A stretch of DNA of 64,000 bases from Isoetes taiwanensis (lineage: Eukaryota > Streptophyta > Lycopodiopsida > Isoetales > Isoetaceae): NCBI GenBank assembly GCA_021234155.1, contig JAJEKV010000020.1:7364563-7428562 (forward strand). The letters run 5' to 3'. A program made the translations under genes and the position numbers. Numbering within the stretch: position 1 is the first letter of the stretch; the number at the start of each line of letters is the position of its first letter. Positions 45,546 through 57,980 of the stretch are shown piece after piece. A model generated the notes under the pieces. The model was not told the origin of the DNA and did no database searches. It saw nothing but the letters and a program-made list of their open reading frames with translations.

Positions 45546-48500
45546 TGTGACGAGCCTGCCGAGTTGACTCTCCTGGGAACTCGGGATATCAAAACTTGCA
45601 AACTGACTAGATCCATGTTGGTATAAACTTTACAAAAACCACAGTACTGGTAAAGAATTGAATCTTTCTTTGGAGTTGAAATCTGAACCATTCTTATGAT
45701 TTCAACATAAATCTAGAAGAATTATAATATCCACAATAATACAATATAACAAAATGTAGCAATTCCGCTCAGAATCTTCTAGCGCAACCATGCTTTCCGG
45801 CTACACTGTCTCCATTAGCTTGACCACTGCTTGCTAATTCACTGCACATACATTCACTGGGGTTAGTCCTCGTGACTAAGTGGGGATCCCTAGCTACCAC
45901 TGCATGCATGAAAATACTCTGGAAATCTTGGATAAGCATAAACACAGACGGAAAACCCTACGTGAGTATAGTGATAAGACAATGACAATATAATCCAAGA
46001 AAATACCAAAATCTGAGCAACAAAAGCAAAGAATATAGCCAGAATAATAAAGCATCCGAAACATAGCTCGAGGAGAATGGGAAGCTCGGCCGAAATACAT
46101 GCGGGGACCTGTTAGCAGAGAAATGCCCAGCTAGCTCACATTCCAAGCCCCGTTGGCAGAGTTGGTGGGATAAACCTCGTATGAGCATACCCTTCCCAGC
46201 CCACGTCTGGCACTAGAGGACCTCTTACCATGTAGTCACAGAGGTGACGTAGCATCTCTGCCAGGAGAACTATGCCCGCTGTCACAGAGAACAAGAATAC
46301 CACAAAGGAACACATATGAACATGAGCATGCCGGAGCAAACTAGGCCACCGCACCTAGAAGCCCGACCCCGGAGGATAACAAAATACCAAGACAACAGTG
46401 GAACAATGCAAAGACCAAGACATGTGAAGTTCATTAGATATTTACTATACATGTTCCTACATTTTACCCTTGCCGAGATTGCCCATACAACCTACTCATG
46501 TTGAAGCGAGCTTAGCGATGAAGACTAGATAACAATTCAAAGATGAAGAAATATTAAATCATGTTACCACATTGATGTAAATCCAACGTCGTGCACTTTG
46601 TTGAACAAAATAGAGATCTAAGCATTCTCCAATATGCAAAGCTTACCTTCGAATCATTTCCCCTAGAAGGACTGCAAATATATTCATATCAATGTCACTT
46701 ACTAGTTATATTAACAAGTGTCTCTTATTGCCAACGCTGGACTCCTTGCCATGACCACATTGTAAAAACCCCATAAGCTTCATATTCAGATACTCTCTTC
46801 ACCCTAGTAACGTGAATCTCACCCAAATTTCCCACGTTCTGTCGAGTCCCCATATTGACAGTAAATTACCTAGATATAGTTACTCATGTTTTATATTTAA
46901 AATCCACATCCTTAGCTTATGCATTCAATTGGCACAACCAATGTGAAACCTCAAAGCTAGTGCTTCCAACTTAAAAATCCATAAGGTCTCATGACCGTAA
47001 CTGCTTCTATCACAGGCCGAGTGATTATAAGCTCAAACTTCATCTTTGGGACACCTTCAGGAGCCAAATTTACAATTAGCTCGTTATTCTTATAATTATA
47101 TCATGTATTCTCTTAGTTAAACATGACTTCAACCATTCATAGAATGCAAGATCTTATTACTTGTTATCGTTATGCCTAGCTCTTCATGCTCCAATCTCCT
47201 CAACTGCTAAGCTCAGATGCAACACACTTCCATCCATGGGTACTTAACAACAATGTGTTGTACTATACTTTATTATTTGGGATTGGTTAGTGAAATGGAT
47301 CTCATTAGTGGTGGGTTTTCCCTTATTTTCGAGATATTTTCGAGCATGGTTTAAGCTGCCATACTAAGTTTAGATTTAATAAGAAGATGGCGACATGAAT
47401 CCATCGTCTCCAAGCCATCTCTTTATTTTATGACACAAAATTAAGTTGACAAATGTAACAAATAGAAGTCCAACAAGATAAAACACAAAACACAAGAGGA
47501 CAAAAACATAATGTGAACACAAAATGGCGTTGGAGAGCTCGGTGCCGACCAGATACAATTCAATGTTTCATCCTGAATTGGTACTTCTCAAGCAATTGTT
47601 GGCATTCCTGACTCAGAATCAGCTCTTACAGATTCCAACCATTGATTGCCTTCTCTAGCCTTATGAGTCTCCAACAAATTCATAATCTATCATATTTCCA
47701 TGCAGAAATCATGTACATACTAATCATGGTAGCTCACAGCACCTCAATTGCACATGAGAATTTCTCCGCGCATAGACCTCTGGACCCCTTGCAATTGATT
47801 GCGCCTCCAAAGATCGTCTTCTAACTCCAAGAATCAAACTGCAGAAGAACATATATAGTGCAGTCAATTCTGACTCAGCATCACTATTTCTGTCATAACT
47901 TTTTGCATACGAATGAATTCTGGGCTGATCAGACACATTCCGGAAAGTTTACTCAGAAATCTTTCAAATAAAAGAATAATCATTAAAAAAGGATCTCGGG
48001 TCAGCGAGATATACTGCTTGAAAATTCAAGCTCTAAAACTGCCCAGAGTTTCTCCCTGCCTTTATGCTCTGCAACAATCCTTTTTCCAAAAAGACAAAAC
48101 CCTGAACTCATGCTGCAAACATGTTATACATGTGTACATTCATGCATAAGTACGTATACTGGCCCATGAAGCGCCCAGGTCTGTTACAATCTCCTCTTCT
48201 AAAATTTAACCCATGTCCTCATGGGTCAGTCATAGGTCTACCAAAAAACATTATATAATTCCAACTTCTCAAATTTAGAATAGCTTTAGCTCAAATCAAA
48301 ACTTCACCTTAGATGTACAACTGCTACCTATCTTACTAGACATGCCACAACGAAACCCTTAACTTAAGATCAACATGGCAATTTGACTACATGGATACTT
48401 CTTTCATCATTAAACTTCCACAAAGAATGATGGAGGTTCAAGGCAGTATATGCTTAGAACACCGTCTTCAAATAATTCTGAAAGAGGAGCCATTAGCACA

Positions 48501-48613
48501 TTCCAACCTTAACTTAATCTATGATCCACCATGTCAATACTCAAAGATCCAAGCCTACAATTCATAGGTCATAATGTCGAACACAAAAAATCTGACGTTG
48601 CTCTGATACCAAC
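45546..48613 (-). mobile_element. LTR array unit 2 (LTR 45546-46821, internal 46822-48613)
   Basis: The LTR spans TGTGACGAGC to GTGAATCTCA on the plus strand, which is TG...CA on the minus strand, 1276 bp. The PBS lies at 48611-48600. This unit and the next are nearly identical: a 72-codon stretch at 46136-46354 is identical to 49202-49420, and a 60-codon stretch at 47642-47824 is identical to 44573-44755 in unit 1. Base differences cluster in a few short hypervariable spots, such as just beyond the purine tract. Confidence 0.8.
46822..46837 (-). other. Candidate polypurine tract of array units
   Basis: On the minus strand GTGGGAAATTTGGG lies directly before TGAGATTCACG, the proposed LTR start. 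Equivalent tracts follow the LTRs of units 1, 3, 4, 5 and 6, with variable G-run length. The assignment is inferred from position and composition. Confidence 0.5.
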
Positions 48614-51600
48614 TGTGACGAGCTGCCGAGTTGACTCTCCTGGGAACTCGGGATATCAAAACTTGCAAACTGACTAGATCCATGTTGGTATAAACTTTAC
48701 AAAAACCACAGTACTGGTAAAGAATTGAATCTTTCTTTGGAGTTGAAATCTGAACCATTCTTATGATTTCAACATAAATCTAGAAGAATTATAATATCCA
48801 CAATAATACAATATAACAAAATGTAGCAATTCCGCTCAGAATCTTCTAGCGCAACCATGCTTTCCGGCTACACTGTCTCCATTAGCTTGACCACTGCTTG
48901 CTAATTCACTGCACATACATTCACTGGGGTTAGTCCTCGTGACTAAGTGGGGATCCCTAGCTACCACTGCATGCATGAAAATACTCTGGAAATCTTGGAT
49001 AAGCATAAACACAGACGGAAAACCCTACGTGAGTATAGTGATAAGACAATGACAATATAATCCAAGAAAATACCAAAATCTGAGCAACAAAAGCAAAGAA
49101 TATAGCCAGAATAATAAAGCATCCGAAACATAGCTCCAGGAGAATGGGAAGCTCAGCCAGCCTACATGCAGGACCTGTTAGCAGAGAAATGCCCAGCTAG
49201 CTCACATTCCAAGCCCCGTTGGCAGAGTTGGTGGGATAAACCTCGTATGAGCATACCCTTCCCAGCCCACGTCTGGCACTAGAGGACCTCTTACCATGTA
49301 GTCACAGAGGTGACGTAGCATCTCTGCCAGGAGAACTATGCCCGCTGTCACAGAGAACAAGAATACCACAAAGGAACACATATGAACATGAGCATGCCGG
49401 AGCAAACTAGGCCACCGCACCTAGAAGCCCGACCCCGGAGGATAACAAAATACCAAGACAACAGTGGAACAATGCAAAGACCAAGACATGTGAAGTTCAT
49501 TAGATATTTACTATACATGTTCCTACATTTTACCCTTGCCGAGATTGCCCATACAACCTACTCATGTTGAAGCGAGCTTAGCGATGAAGACTAGATAACA
49601 ATTCAAAGATGAAGAAATATTAAATCATGTTACCACATTGATGTAAATCCAACGTCGTGCACTTTGTTGAACAAAATAGAGATCTAAGCATTCTCCAATA
49701 TGCAAAGCTTACCTTCGAATCATTTCCCCTAGAAGGACTGCAAATATATTCATATCAATGTCACTTACTAGTTATATTAACAAGTGTCTCTTATTGCCAA
49801 CGGACTCCTTGCCATGACCACATTGTAAAAAACCCCATAAGCTTCATATTCGGATACTCTCTTCACCCTAGTAACGTGAATCTCACCCAAATTTCCCACG
49901 TTACCGAGTCCCCATATTGACAAAGAAATTACCTAGATATAGTTACTCATGTTTTATATTTAAAATCCACATCCTTAGCTTATGCATTCAATTGGCACAA
50001 CCAATGTGAAACCTCAAAGCTAGTGCTTCCAACTTAAAAATCCATAAGGTCTCATGACCGTAACTGCTTCTATCACAGGCCGAGTGATTATAAGCTCAAA
50101 CTTCATCTTTGGGACACCTTCAGGAGCCAAATTTACAATTAGCTCGTTATTCTTATAATTATATCATGTATTCTCTTAGTTAAACATGACTTCAACCATT
50201 CATAGAATGCAAGATCTTATTACTTGTTATCGTTATGCCTAGCTCTTCATGCTCCAATCTCCTCAACTGCTAAGCTCAGATGCAACACACTTCCATCCAT
50301 GGGTACTTAACAACAATGTGTTGTACTATACTTTATTATTTGGGATTGGTTAGTGAAATGGATCTCATTAGTGGTGGGTTTTCCCTTATTTTCGAGATAT
50401 TTTCGAGCATGGTTTAAGCTGCCATACTAAGTTTAGATTTAATAAGAAGATGGCGACATGAATCCATCGTCTCCAAGCCATCTCTTTATTTTATGACACA
50501 AAATTAAGTTGACAAATGTAACAAATAGAAGTCCAACAAGATAAAACACAAAACACAAGAGGACAAAAACATAATGTGAACACAAAATGGCGTTGGAGAG
50601 CTCGGTGCCGACCAGATCCAATTCAATGTTTCATCCTGAATTGGTACTTCTCAAGCAATTGTTGGCATTCCTGACTCAGAATCAGCCCTTACAGATTCCA
50701 ACCATTGATTGCCTTCTCTAGCCTTATGAGTCTCCAACAAATTCATAATCTATCATATTTCCATGCAGAAATCATGTACAGACTAATCATGGTAGCTCAC
50801 AGCACCTCAATTGCACATGAGAATTTCTTTGCCATAGACCTCTGGACCCCTTGCAATTGATTGCGCCTCCAAAGATCGTCTTCTAACTCCAAGAATCAAA
50901 CTGCAGAAGAACATACATAGTGCAGTCAATTCTGACTCAGCATCACTATTTCTGTCATAACGTTTTGCATACGAATGAATTCTGGGCTGATCAGACACAT
51001 TCCAGAAAGTTTACTCAGAAATCTTTCAAATAAAAGAATAATCATTAAAAAAGGATCTCGGGTCAGCGAGATATACTGCTTCAAAATTCAAGCTCTAAAA
51101 CTGCCCAGAGTTTCTCCCTGCCTTTATGCTCTGCAACAATCCTTTTTCCAAAAGACAAAACCCTGAACTCATGCTGCAAACATGTTATACATGTGTACAT
51201 TCATACATAAGTACGTATACTGGCCCATGAAGCGCCCAGGTCTGTTACAATCTCCTCTTCTAAAATTTAACCCATGTCCTCATGGGTCAGTCATAGGTCT
51301 ACCAAAACATTATATAATTCCAACTTCTCAACTTTAGAATAGCTTTAGTTCAAATCAAAACTTCACCTTAGATGTACAACTGCTACCTATCTTACTAGAC
51401 ATGCCACAACGAAACCCTTAACTTAAGATCAACATGGCAATTTGACTACATGGATACTTCTTTCATCATTCGCTTCCACAGCAATGATGGAGGTTCAAGA
51501 CAGTATATGCTTAGAACACCGTCTTCAAATAATTCTGAAAGAGGAGCCATTAGCACATTCCAACCTTAACTTAATCTATGATCCACTATGTCAATACTCA

Positions 51601-51670
51601 AAGATCCAAGCCTACAATTCATAGGTCATAATGTCAGCACACAAAAATCTGACGTTGCTCTGATACCAAC
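48614..51670 (-). mobile_element. LTR array unit 3 (LTR 48614-49885, internal 49886-51670)
   Basis: Third unit, 3057 bp, same orientation. The PBS lies at 51668-51657. There are small deletions relative to unit 2, for example 'gctgga' missing near 49800. Confidence 0.8.
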
Positions 51671-54600
51671 TGTGACGAGCCTGCCGAGTTGACTCTCCTG
51701 GGAACTCGGGACATCAAAACTTGCAAACTGACTAGATCTATGTTGGTATAAACTTTACAAAAACCACAGTATTGGTAAAGAATTGAATCTTTCTTTGGAG
51801 TTGAAATCTGAACCATTCTTATGAATTCAACATAAATCTAGAAGAATTATAATATTTACAATAATACAATATAACAAAATGTAGCAATTCCGCTCAGAAT
51901 CTTCTAGTGCAACCATGCTTTCCGGATACACTGTCTCCATTAGCTTGACCACTGCTTGCTAATTCACTGCACATACATTCACTGGGGTTAGTCCTCGTGA
52001 CTAAGTGGGGATCCCTAGCTACCACTTCATGCATGAAAATACTCTGGAAATCTTGGATAAGCATAAACACAGACGGAAAACCCTACGTGAGAGTATAGTG
52101 ATAAGACAATGACAATATAATCCAAGGAAATACCAAAATCTGAGCAACAAAAGCAAAGAATATAGCCGAATAATAAAGCATCCAAACATAGCTCGGGAGA
52201 ATGGGAAGCTCAGCCAGACCTACATGCACGGGACCTGTTAGCGAGAGAAATGCCCAGCTAGCTCACATTCCAAGCCCCGTTGGCGAGTTGGTGGGATAAA
52301 CCTCAGTATGAGCATACCCTTCCCAGCCCACGTCTGGCACTGGAGGACCTCTTACCATGTAGTCACAGAGGTGACGTAGCATCTCTGCCGGAGAACTATG
52401 CCCGCTGTCACAGAGAACAAGAATACCACAAAGGAACACATATGAACATGAGCATGCCGGCGAGCAAACTAGGCCACTTGAACCTAGAAGCCCGACCCCA
52501 GGAGGATCTAAGAGATAACAAAATACCAAGACAACAGTGGAACAATGCAAAGACCAAGACATGTGAAGTTCATTAGATATTTACTATACATGTTCCTACA
52601 TTTTACCCTTGCCGAGATTGCCCATACAACCTACTCATGTTGAAGCGAGCTTAGCGATGAAGACTAGATAACAATTCAAAGATGAAGAAATATTAAATCA
52701 TGTTACCACATTGATGTAAATCCAACGTCGTGCACTTTGTTGAACAAAATAGAGATCTAAGCATTCTCCAATATGCAAAGCTTACCTTCGAATCATTTCC
52801 CCTAGAAGTAGTTATATTAACAAGTGTCTCTTATTGCCAACGCTGGACTCCTTGCCATGACCACATTGTAAAAACCCCATAAGCTTCATATTCAGATACT
52901 CTCTTCACCCTAGTAACGTGAATCTCACCCAAATTTCCCACGTTCTGTCGAGTCCCCATATTGACAGTAAATTACCTAGATATAGTTACTCATGTTTTAT
53001 ATTTAAAATCCACATCCTTAGCTTATGCATTCAATTGGCACAACCAATGTGAAACCTCAAAGCCAGTGCTTCCAACTTAAAAATCCATAAGATCTCATGA
53101 CCGTAACTGCTTCTATCACAGGCCGAGTGATTATAAGCTCAAACTTCATCTTCGGGACACCTTCAGGAGCCAAATTTACAATTAGCTTGTTATTCTTATA
53201 ATTATATCATGTATTCTCTTAGTTAAACATGACTTCAACCATTCATAGAATGCAAGATCTTATTACTTGTTATCGTTATGCCTAGCTCTTCATGCTCCAA
53301 TCTCCTCTACTGCTAAGCTCAGATGCAACACACTTCCATCCATGGGTACTTAACAACAATGTGTTGTACTATACTTTATTATCTGGGATTGGTTAGTGAA
53401 ATGGATCTCATTAGTGGTGGGTTTTCCTTTATTTTCGAGATATTTTCGAGCATGGTTTAAGCTGCCATACTAAGTTTAGATTTAATAAGAAGATGGCGAC
53501 ATGCATCCATCGTCTCCAAGCCGTCTCTTTATTTTATGACACACAATTAAGTTGACAAATGTAACAAATAGAAGTCCAACAAGATAAAACACAAAACACA
53601 AGAGGACAAAAACATAATGTGAACACAAAATGGCGTTGGAGAGCTCGGTGCCAACCAGATCCAATTCAATGTTTCATCCTGAATTGGTACTTCTCAAGCA
53701 ATTGTTGGCATTCCTGACTCAGAATCAGCCCTTACAGATTCCAACCATTGATTGCCTTCTCTAGCCTTATGAGTCTCCAACAAATTCATAATCTATCATA
53801 TTTCCATGCAGAAATCATGTACAGACTAATCATGGTAGCTCACAGCACCTCAATTGCACATGAGAATTTCTTCGCCATAGACCTCTGGACCCCTTGCAAT
53901 TGATTGCGCCTCCAAAGATCGTCTTCTAACTCCAAGAATCAAACTACAGAAGAACATACATAGTGCAGTCAATTCTGACTCAGCATCACTATTTCTGTCA
54001 TAACATTTTGCATACGAATGAATTCTGGGCTGATCAGACACATTCCGGAAAGTTTACTCAGAAATCTTTCAAATAAAAGAATAATCATTAAAAAAGGATC
54101 TCGGGTCAGCGAGATATACTGCTTCAAAATTCAAGCTCTAAAACTGCCCAGAGTTTCTCCCTGCCTTTATGCTCTGCAACAATCCTTTTTCCAAAAAGAC
54201 AAAACCCTGAACTCATGCTGCAAACATGTTATACATGTGTACATTCATACATAAAATGCATTATCTTTGGCCCATGAAGCGCCAGTGCATTACAATCTCC
54301 TCTTCTAAAATTTAACCCATGTCCTCATGGGTCAGTCATAGGTCTACCAAAACATTATATAATTCCAACTTCTCAAATTTAGAATAGCTTTAGTTCAAAT
54401 CAAAACTTCACCTTAGATGTACAACTGCTACCTATCTTACTAGACATGCCACAACGAAACCCTTAACTTAAGATCAACATGGCAATTTGACTACATGGAT
54501 ACTTCTTTCATCATTCGCTTCCACAGCAATGATGGAGGTTCAAGACAGTATATGCTTAGAACACCGTCTTCAAATAATTCTGAAAGAGGAGCCATTAGCA

Positions 54601-54715
54601 CATTCCAACCTTAACTTAATCTATGATCCACCATGTCAATACTCAAAGATCCAAGCCTACAATTCATAGGTCATAATGTCAGCACACAAAAATCTGACGT
54701 TGCTCTGATACCAAC
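51671..54715 (-). mobile_element. LTR array unit 4 (LTR 51671-52927, internal 52928-54715)
   Basis: Fourth unit, 3045 bp. The PBS lies at 54713-54702. The 52140-52500 part has many single-base gains and losses not seen in the other units, so it is either more decayed or poorly assembled. The LTR lacks a ~35-bp block after 'cccctagaag' (around 52810), as in unit 1. Confidence 0.8.
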
Positions 54716-56154
54716 TGTGACGAGCCTGCCGAGTTGACTCTCCTGGGAACTCGGGACATCAAAACTTGCAAACTGACTAGATCTATGTTGGTATACAGTA
54801 TTGGTAAAGAATTGAATCTTTCTTTGGAGTTGAAATCTGAACCATTCTTATGAATTCAACATAAATCTAGAAGAATTATAATATCCACAATAATACAATA
54901 TAACAAAATGTAGCAATTCCGCTCAGAATCTTCTAGCGCAACCATGCTTTCCGGCTACACTGTCTCCATTAGCTTGACCACTGCTTGCTAATTCACTGCA
55001 CATACATTCACTGGGGTTAGTCCTCGTGACTAAGTGGGGATCCCTGGCTACCACTGCATGCATGAAAATACTCTGGAAATCTTGGATAAGCACAAACACA
55101 GATGGAAAACCCTACATGAGTATAGTGATAAGACAATGACAATATAATCCAAGGAAATACCAAAATCTGAGCAACAAAAGCAAAGAATACAGCCAGAATA
55201 ATAAAGCATCCGAAACATAGCTCCAGGAGAATGGGAAGCTCAGCTAGCCTACATGCAGGTCCTGTTAGCAGAGAAATGCCCAACCAGCTCACATTCCGAG
55301 CCCCGTTGGCGGAGTTGGTGGGATAAACCTCGTATGCGCATACCCTTCCCAGCCCACATCTGGCACTAGAGGACCTCTTACTATGGAGTCACAGAGGTGA
55401 CGTAGCATCCCTGCCAGGAGAACTACGCCCAGTGTCACAGAGAACAAGAATACCACAAAGGAACACAGATGAACATGAGCATGCCGGAGCAAACTAGGCC
55501 ACCTAACCTAGAAGCCCGGCCCTGGAGGGTCCAAGGGATAACAAAATACCAAGACAATAGTGGAACAATGCAAAGACCAAGACATGTGAAGTTCATTAGA
55601 TATTTACTATACATTTTCCTACATTTTACCCTTGCCGAGGTTGCCCATACAACCAACTCATGTTGAAGCGAGCTCAGCGATGAAGACTAGATAACAATTC
55701 AAAGATGAAGAAATATTAAATCATCTTATCACATTGATGTAAATCCAACATCGTGCACTTTGTTGAACAAAATAGAGATCTAAGCATTCTCCAATATGCA
55801 AAGCTTACCTTCAAATCATTTCCCCTATAAGGACTGCAAATATACTCATATCAATGTCACTCACTAGTTATACTAACAAGTGTTTCTTATTGCCAACGCT
55901 ACACTCCTTGCCATGACCACATTGTAAACACCCCATAAGCTTCATATTCAGATACTCTGGACTAACAAAATCATTGGATCCGTCGATCCTATGGCCCAGA
56001 TTGTATGTTGGAGCCTCTAGGCACCTCTCATTTTGCTTATGCTAATTTATGATTGGGGGCACCTATGATTTTGAGATGTCAAATACGAGTTTGCCTAAGG
56101 TTTTGATGGTATATCGAGCCTTTATACGGCTTCGCTTAAGATTTTAGAATTTGA

Positions 56155-56237
56155 AATACAGGAGCTCGAACCTCTACCAAAATAACTCAATGTTTTAATA
56201 AGACTACTTTAACCAATCTAACCACTGAGCTATCGTA
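56155..56237 (-). repeat. tRNA-like (SINE head-type) segment 1
   Basis: The minus strand reads CGATAGCTCAGTGGTTAGAT (pol III A-box type, TRGCNNAGYNGG-like) and about 45 bp later GGTAGAGGTTCGAGCTCC (B box GGTTCGANNCC). The spacing fits a tRNA-derived promoter. It lacks a proper acceptor stem pairing, so it is not a functional tRNA. Confidence 0.6.
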
Positions 56238-56719
56238 ATTAGTTTTTATCTTAAATCAATATTTTTTTTAATAAAAACCATTGATGAATTATTTTAGGGA
56301 TATGGTCTATAGTTTCAGGAATTATATGCATATCAAATCCCCTGTTATTTTGCTACATATTCTAAACGAGGTGCATCTAGACTACCACAGTCGTTGGATC
56401 CGTCGATCCTATGGCCCAGACTGTATGTTGAAGCCTCTGGGCACCTCTCGTTTCGCTTATGCTCATTTATATCCATATCAAATCCCTGTTATTTTGGTAC
56501 ATATTCTAAACAAGGTGCACCCTAGACTACCACAGTCGTTGGATCCGCGATCCTATGGCCCAAACTGTATGTTGAAGCCTCTAGGCCCTCTCATTTCGTT
56601 TATGCTTATATATGATTGGGGGCGCCTATGATTTTGAGATGTCAAATACGAGTTTGCCTAAGGTTTTGATGGTATATCGAGCCTCTATATGGCTTCGCCT
56701 AAGATTTTAGAATTTGAAA

Positions 56720-56797
56720 TATGGGGGCTCGAACCTCTACCAAATTAACTCAATGTGCTAATAAGACTACTTTAACCAATAAACTAGTGAGCTATCG
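56720..56797 (-). repeat. tRNA-like (SINE head-type) segment 2
   Basis: Same structure as at 56155-56237. The B box is AGGTTCGAGCCCCC; the A-box side reads CGATAGCTCACTAGTTTATT, which is weaker than in the first copy. Confidence 0.55.
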
Positions 56798-57062
56798 TGA
56801 TTATTTCTTATCTTAAATCGATGTTTTTTTTATAACAGCCATTGAATTATTTTAGGGATATGGTCTATAGTTTCAAGAATTATATGCATACCAAATCCCC
56901 CTAGAATCCCCTGTTATTTTGCTACATATTCTAAACGAGGTGCACCCTGGACTACCACAGTCATCGGATCCGTCGATCCTACGGCCCCATCAGTATGTCT
57001 CGTTTAAACTTATCGCATTTTTATAATTGGGGGCCTCTGACCCGGCGTATGTTGAAGCCTCT

Positions 57063-57777
57063 AGGCACCTCTCTTTTTTTTTTTTTTGAAGAACTGTGTC
57101 AGCAATATATTAAAAGAATGGTAATGTTACAAAGCAAGTGAGGAGGAAGGAGAACTGCCCCAAAGAGACAGTGATACCTCGACACTCCACAACAAGCTGC
57201 AACTCTCTTTTGTACAAACCGACCATCACCATCTACCACACCCAAAAAGTCCCGCCAAATGGAAAACTTCCGCTCTACTAATCCCGAACACCAAAAGCTT
57301 TGAAATAGCTTGTACCGAAGTCGAGGAATCGAGAGGCCGCAGGCTGCTGAATCCCCGAAAGATCCACAACCGCCGCCTTCCAAATCAACCACACCAACCA
57401 AGCCACGCGCCAGGATGCAAGGCTTGCTGCCGCATCTGGCGCCAAACACCGGGATACACATGAAGCGGCAATTGTTGGCTATTCAATCTCACCAAAATGA
57501 GCCCCGACCCCAATCCCGTGGCAACCCGCAAATGAGGGCATAAAACCGGACAATGCTCCACAGTCTCACGATGAAGGCCACAACAAGGACAAAGAGGGCT
57601 CACACCCGGCCTAAACTGACTCACAAGGACATTCACCCTGATACAGCGGTGCACCACCTGCCACATAAGCACCCGAACCTTCGGTGGGGGAAGTGAGCTC
57701 CATGTCCACGTCCAAACCGAGCGCCATCGAGAACCCGGAAGCTGCAGAGACCACTTGCCTGAAGGCACCTCTCTTTT
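57063..57777 (-). mobile_element. 5'-truncated LINE with poly-A tail and 15-bp target duplication
   Basis: AGGCACCTCTCTTTT occurs at 57063-57077 and 57763-57777 as the target-site duplication. On the minus strand the insert ends in a run of A (about 57073-57087). The frame at 57762 downwards reads WTWSSLPPPKVRVLMWQVVH then RCI, and CPCCGLHRETVEHC, the zf-RVT domain at the C-terminus of plant LINE reverse transcriptases; a frameshift follows further on. The endonuclease and polymerase regions are absent. The element is GC-richer than its host repeat, so it is probably younger. Confidence 0.88.
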
Positions 57778-57902
57778 CGCTTATGCTCATTTATAATTGG
57801 GGGCACCTATGATTTTGAGATGTCAAATACGAGTTGGCCCAAGGTTTTGATGGTATATCGAGCCTCTATACGGCTTTGCTTAAGGTTTTAGAATTTGAAA
57901 TA

Positions 57903-57980
57903 CGGGGGCTCGAACCTCTACCAAAACAACTCAATGTCCTAATAAGACTATTTTAATCAATCTAACCAGTGAGCTATCGA
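57903..57980 (-). repeat. tRNA-like (SINE head-type) segment 3
   Basis: The A-box side reads CGATAGCTCACTGGTTAGAT and the B box AGGTTCGAGCCCCC. It lies on the far side of the LINE insertion from copy 2. Confidence 0.6.

Noticed and set aside
46136-46354. Conserved ~70-codon minus-strand frame repeated in several array units
   Set aside because: It recurs only because the whole 3-kb unit is repeated. It resembles no protein, and its frame and ends change in the more diverged units.
56155-57980. Functional tRNA genes on the minus strand
   Set aside because: A- and B-box words are present, but the acceptor and anticodon arms do not pair properly, and the segments sit in repeat units. Treated as SINE-type heads.
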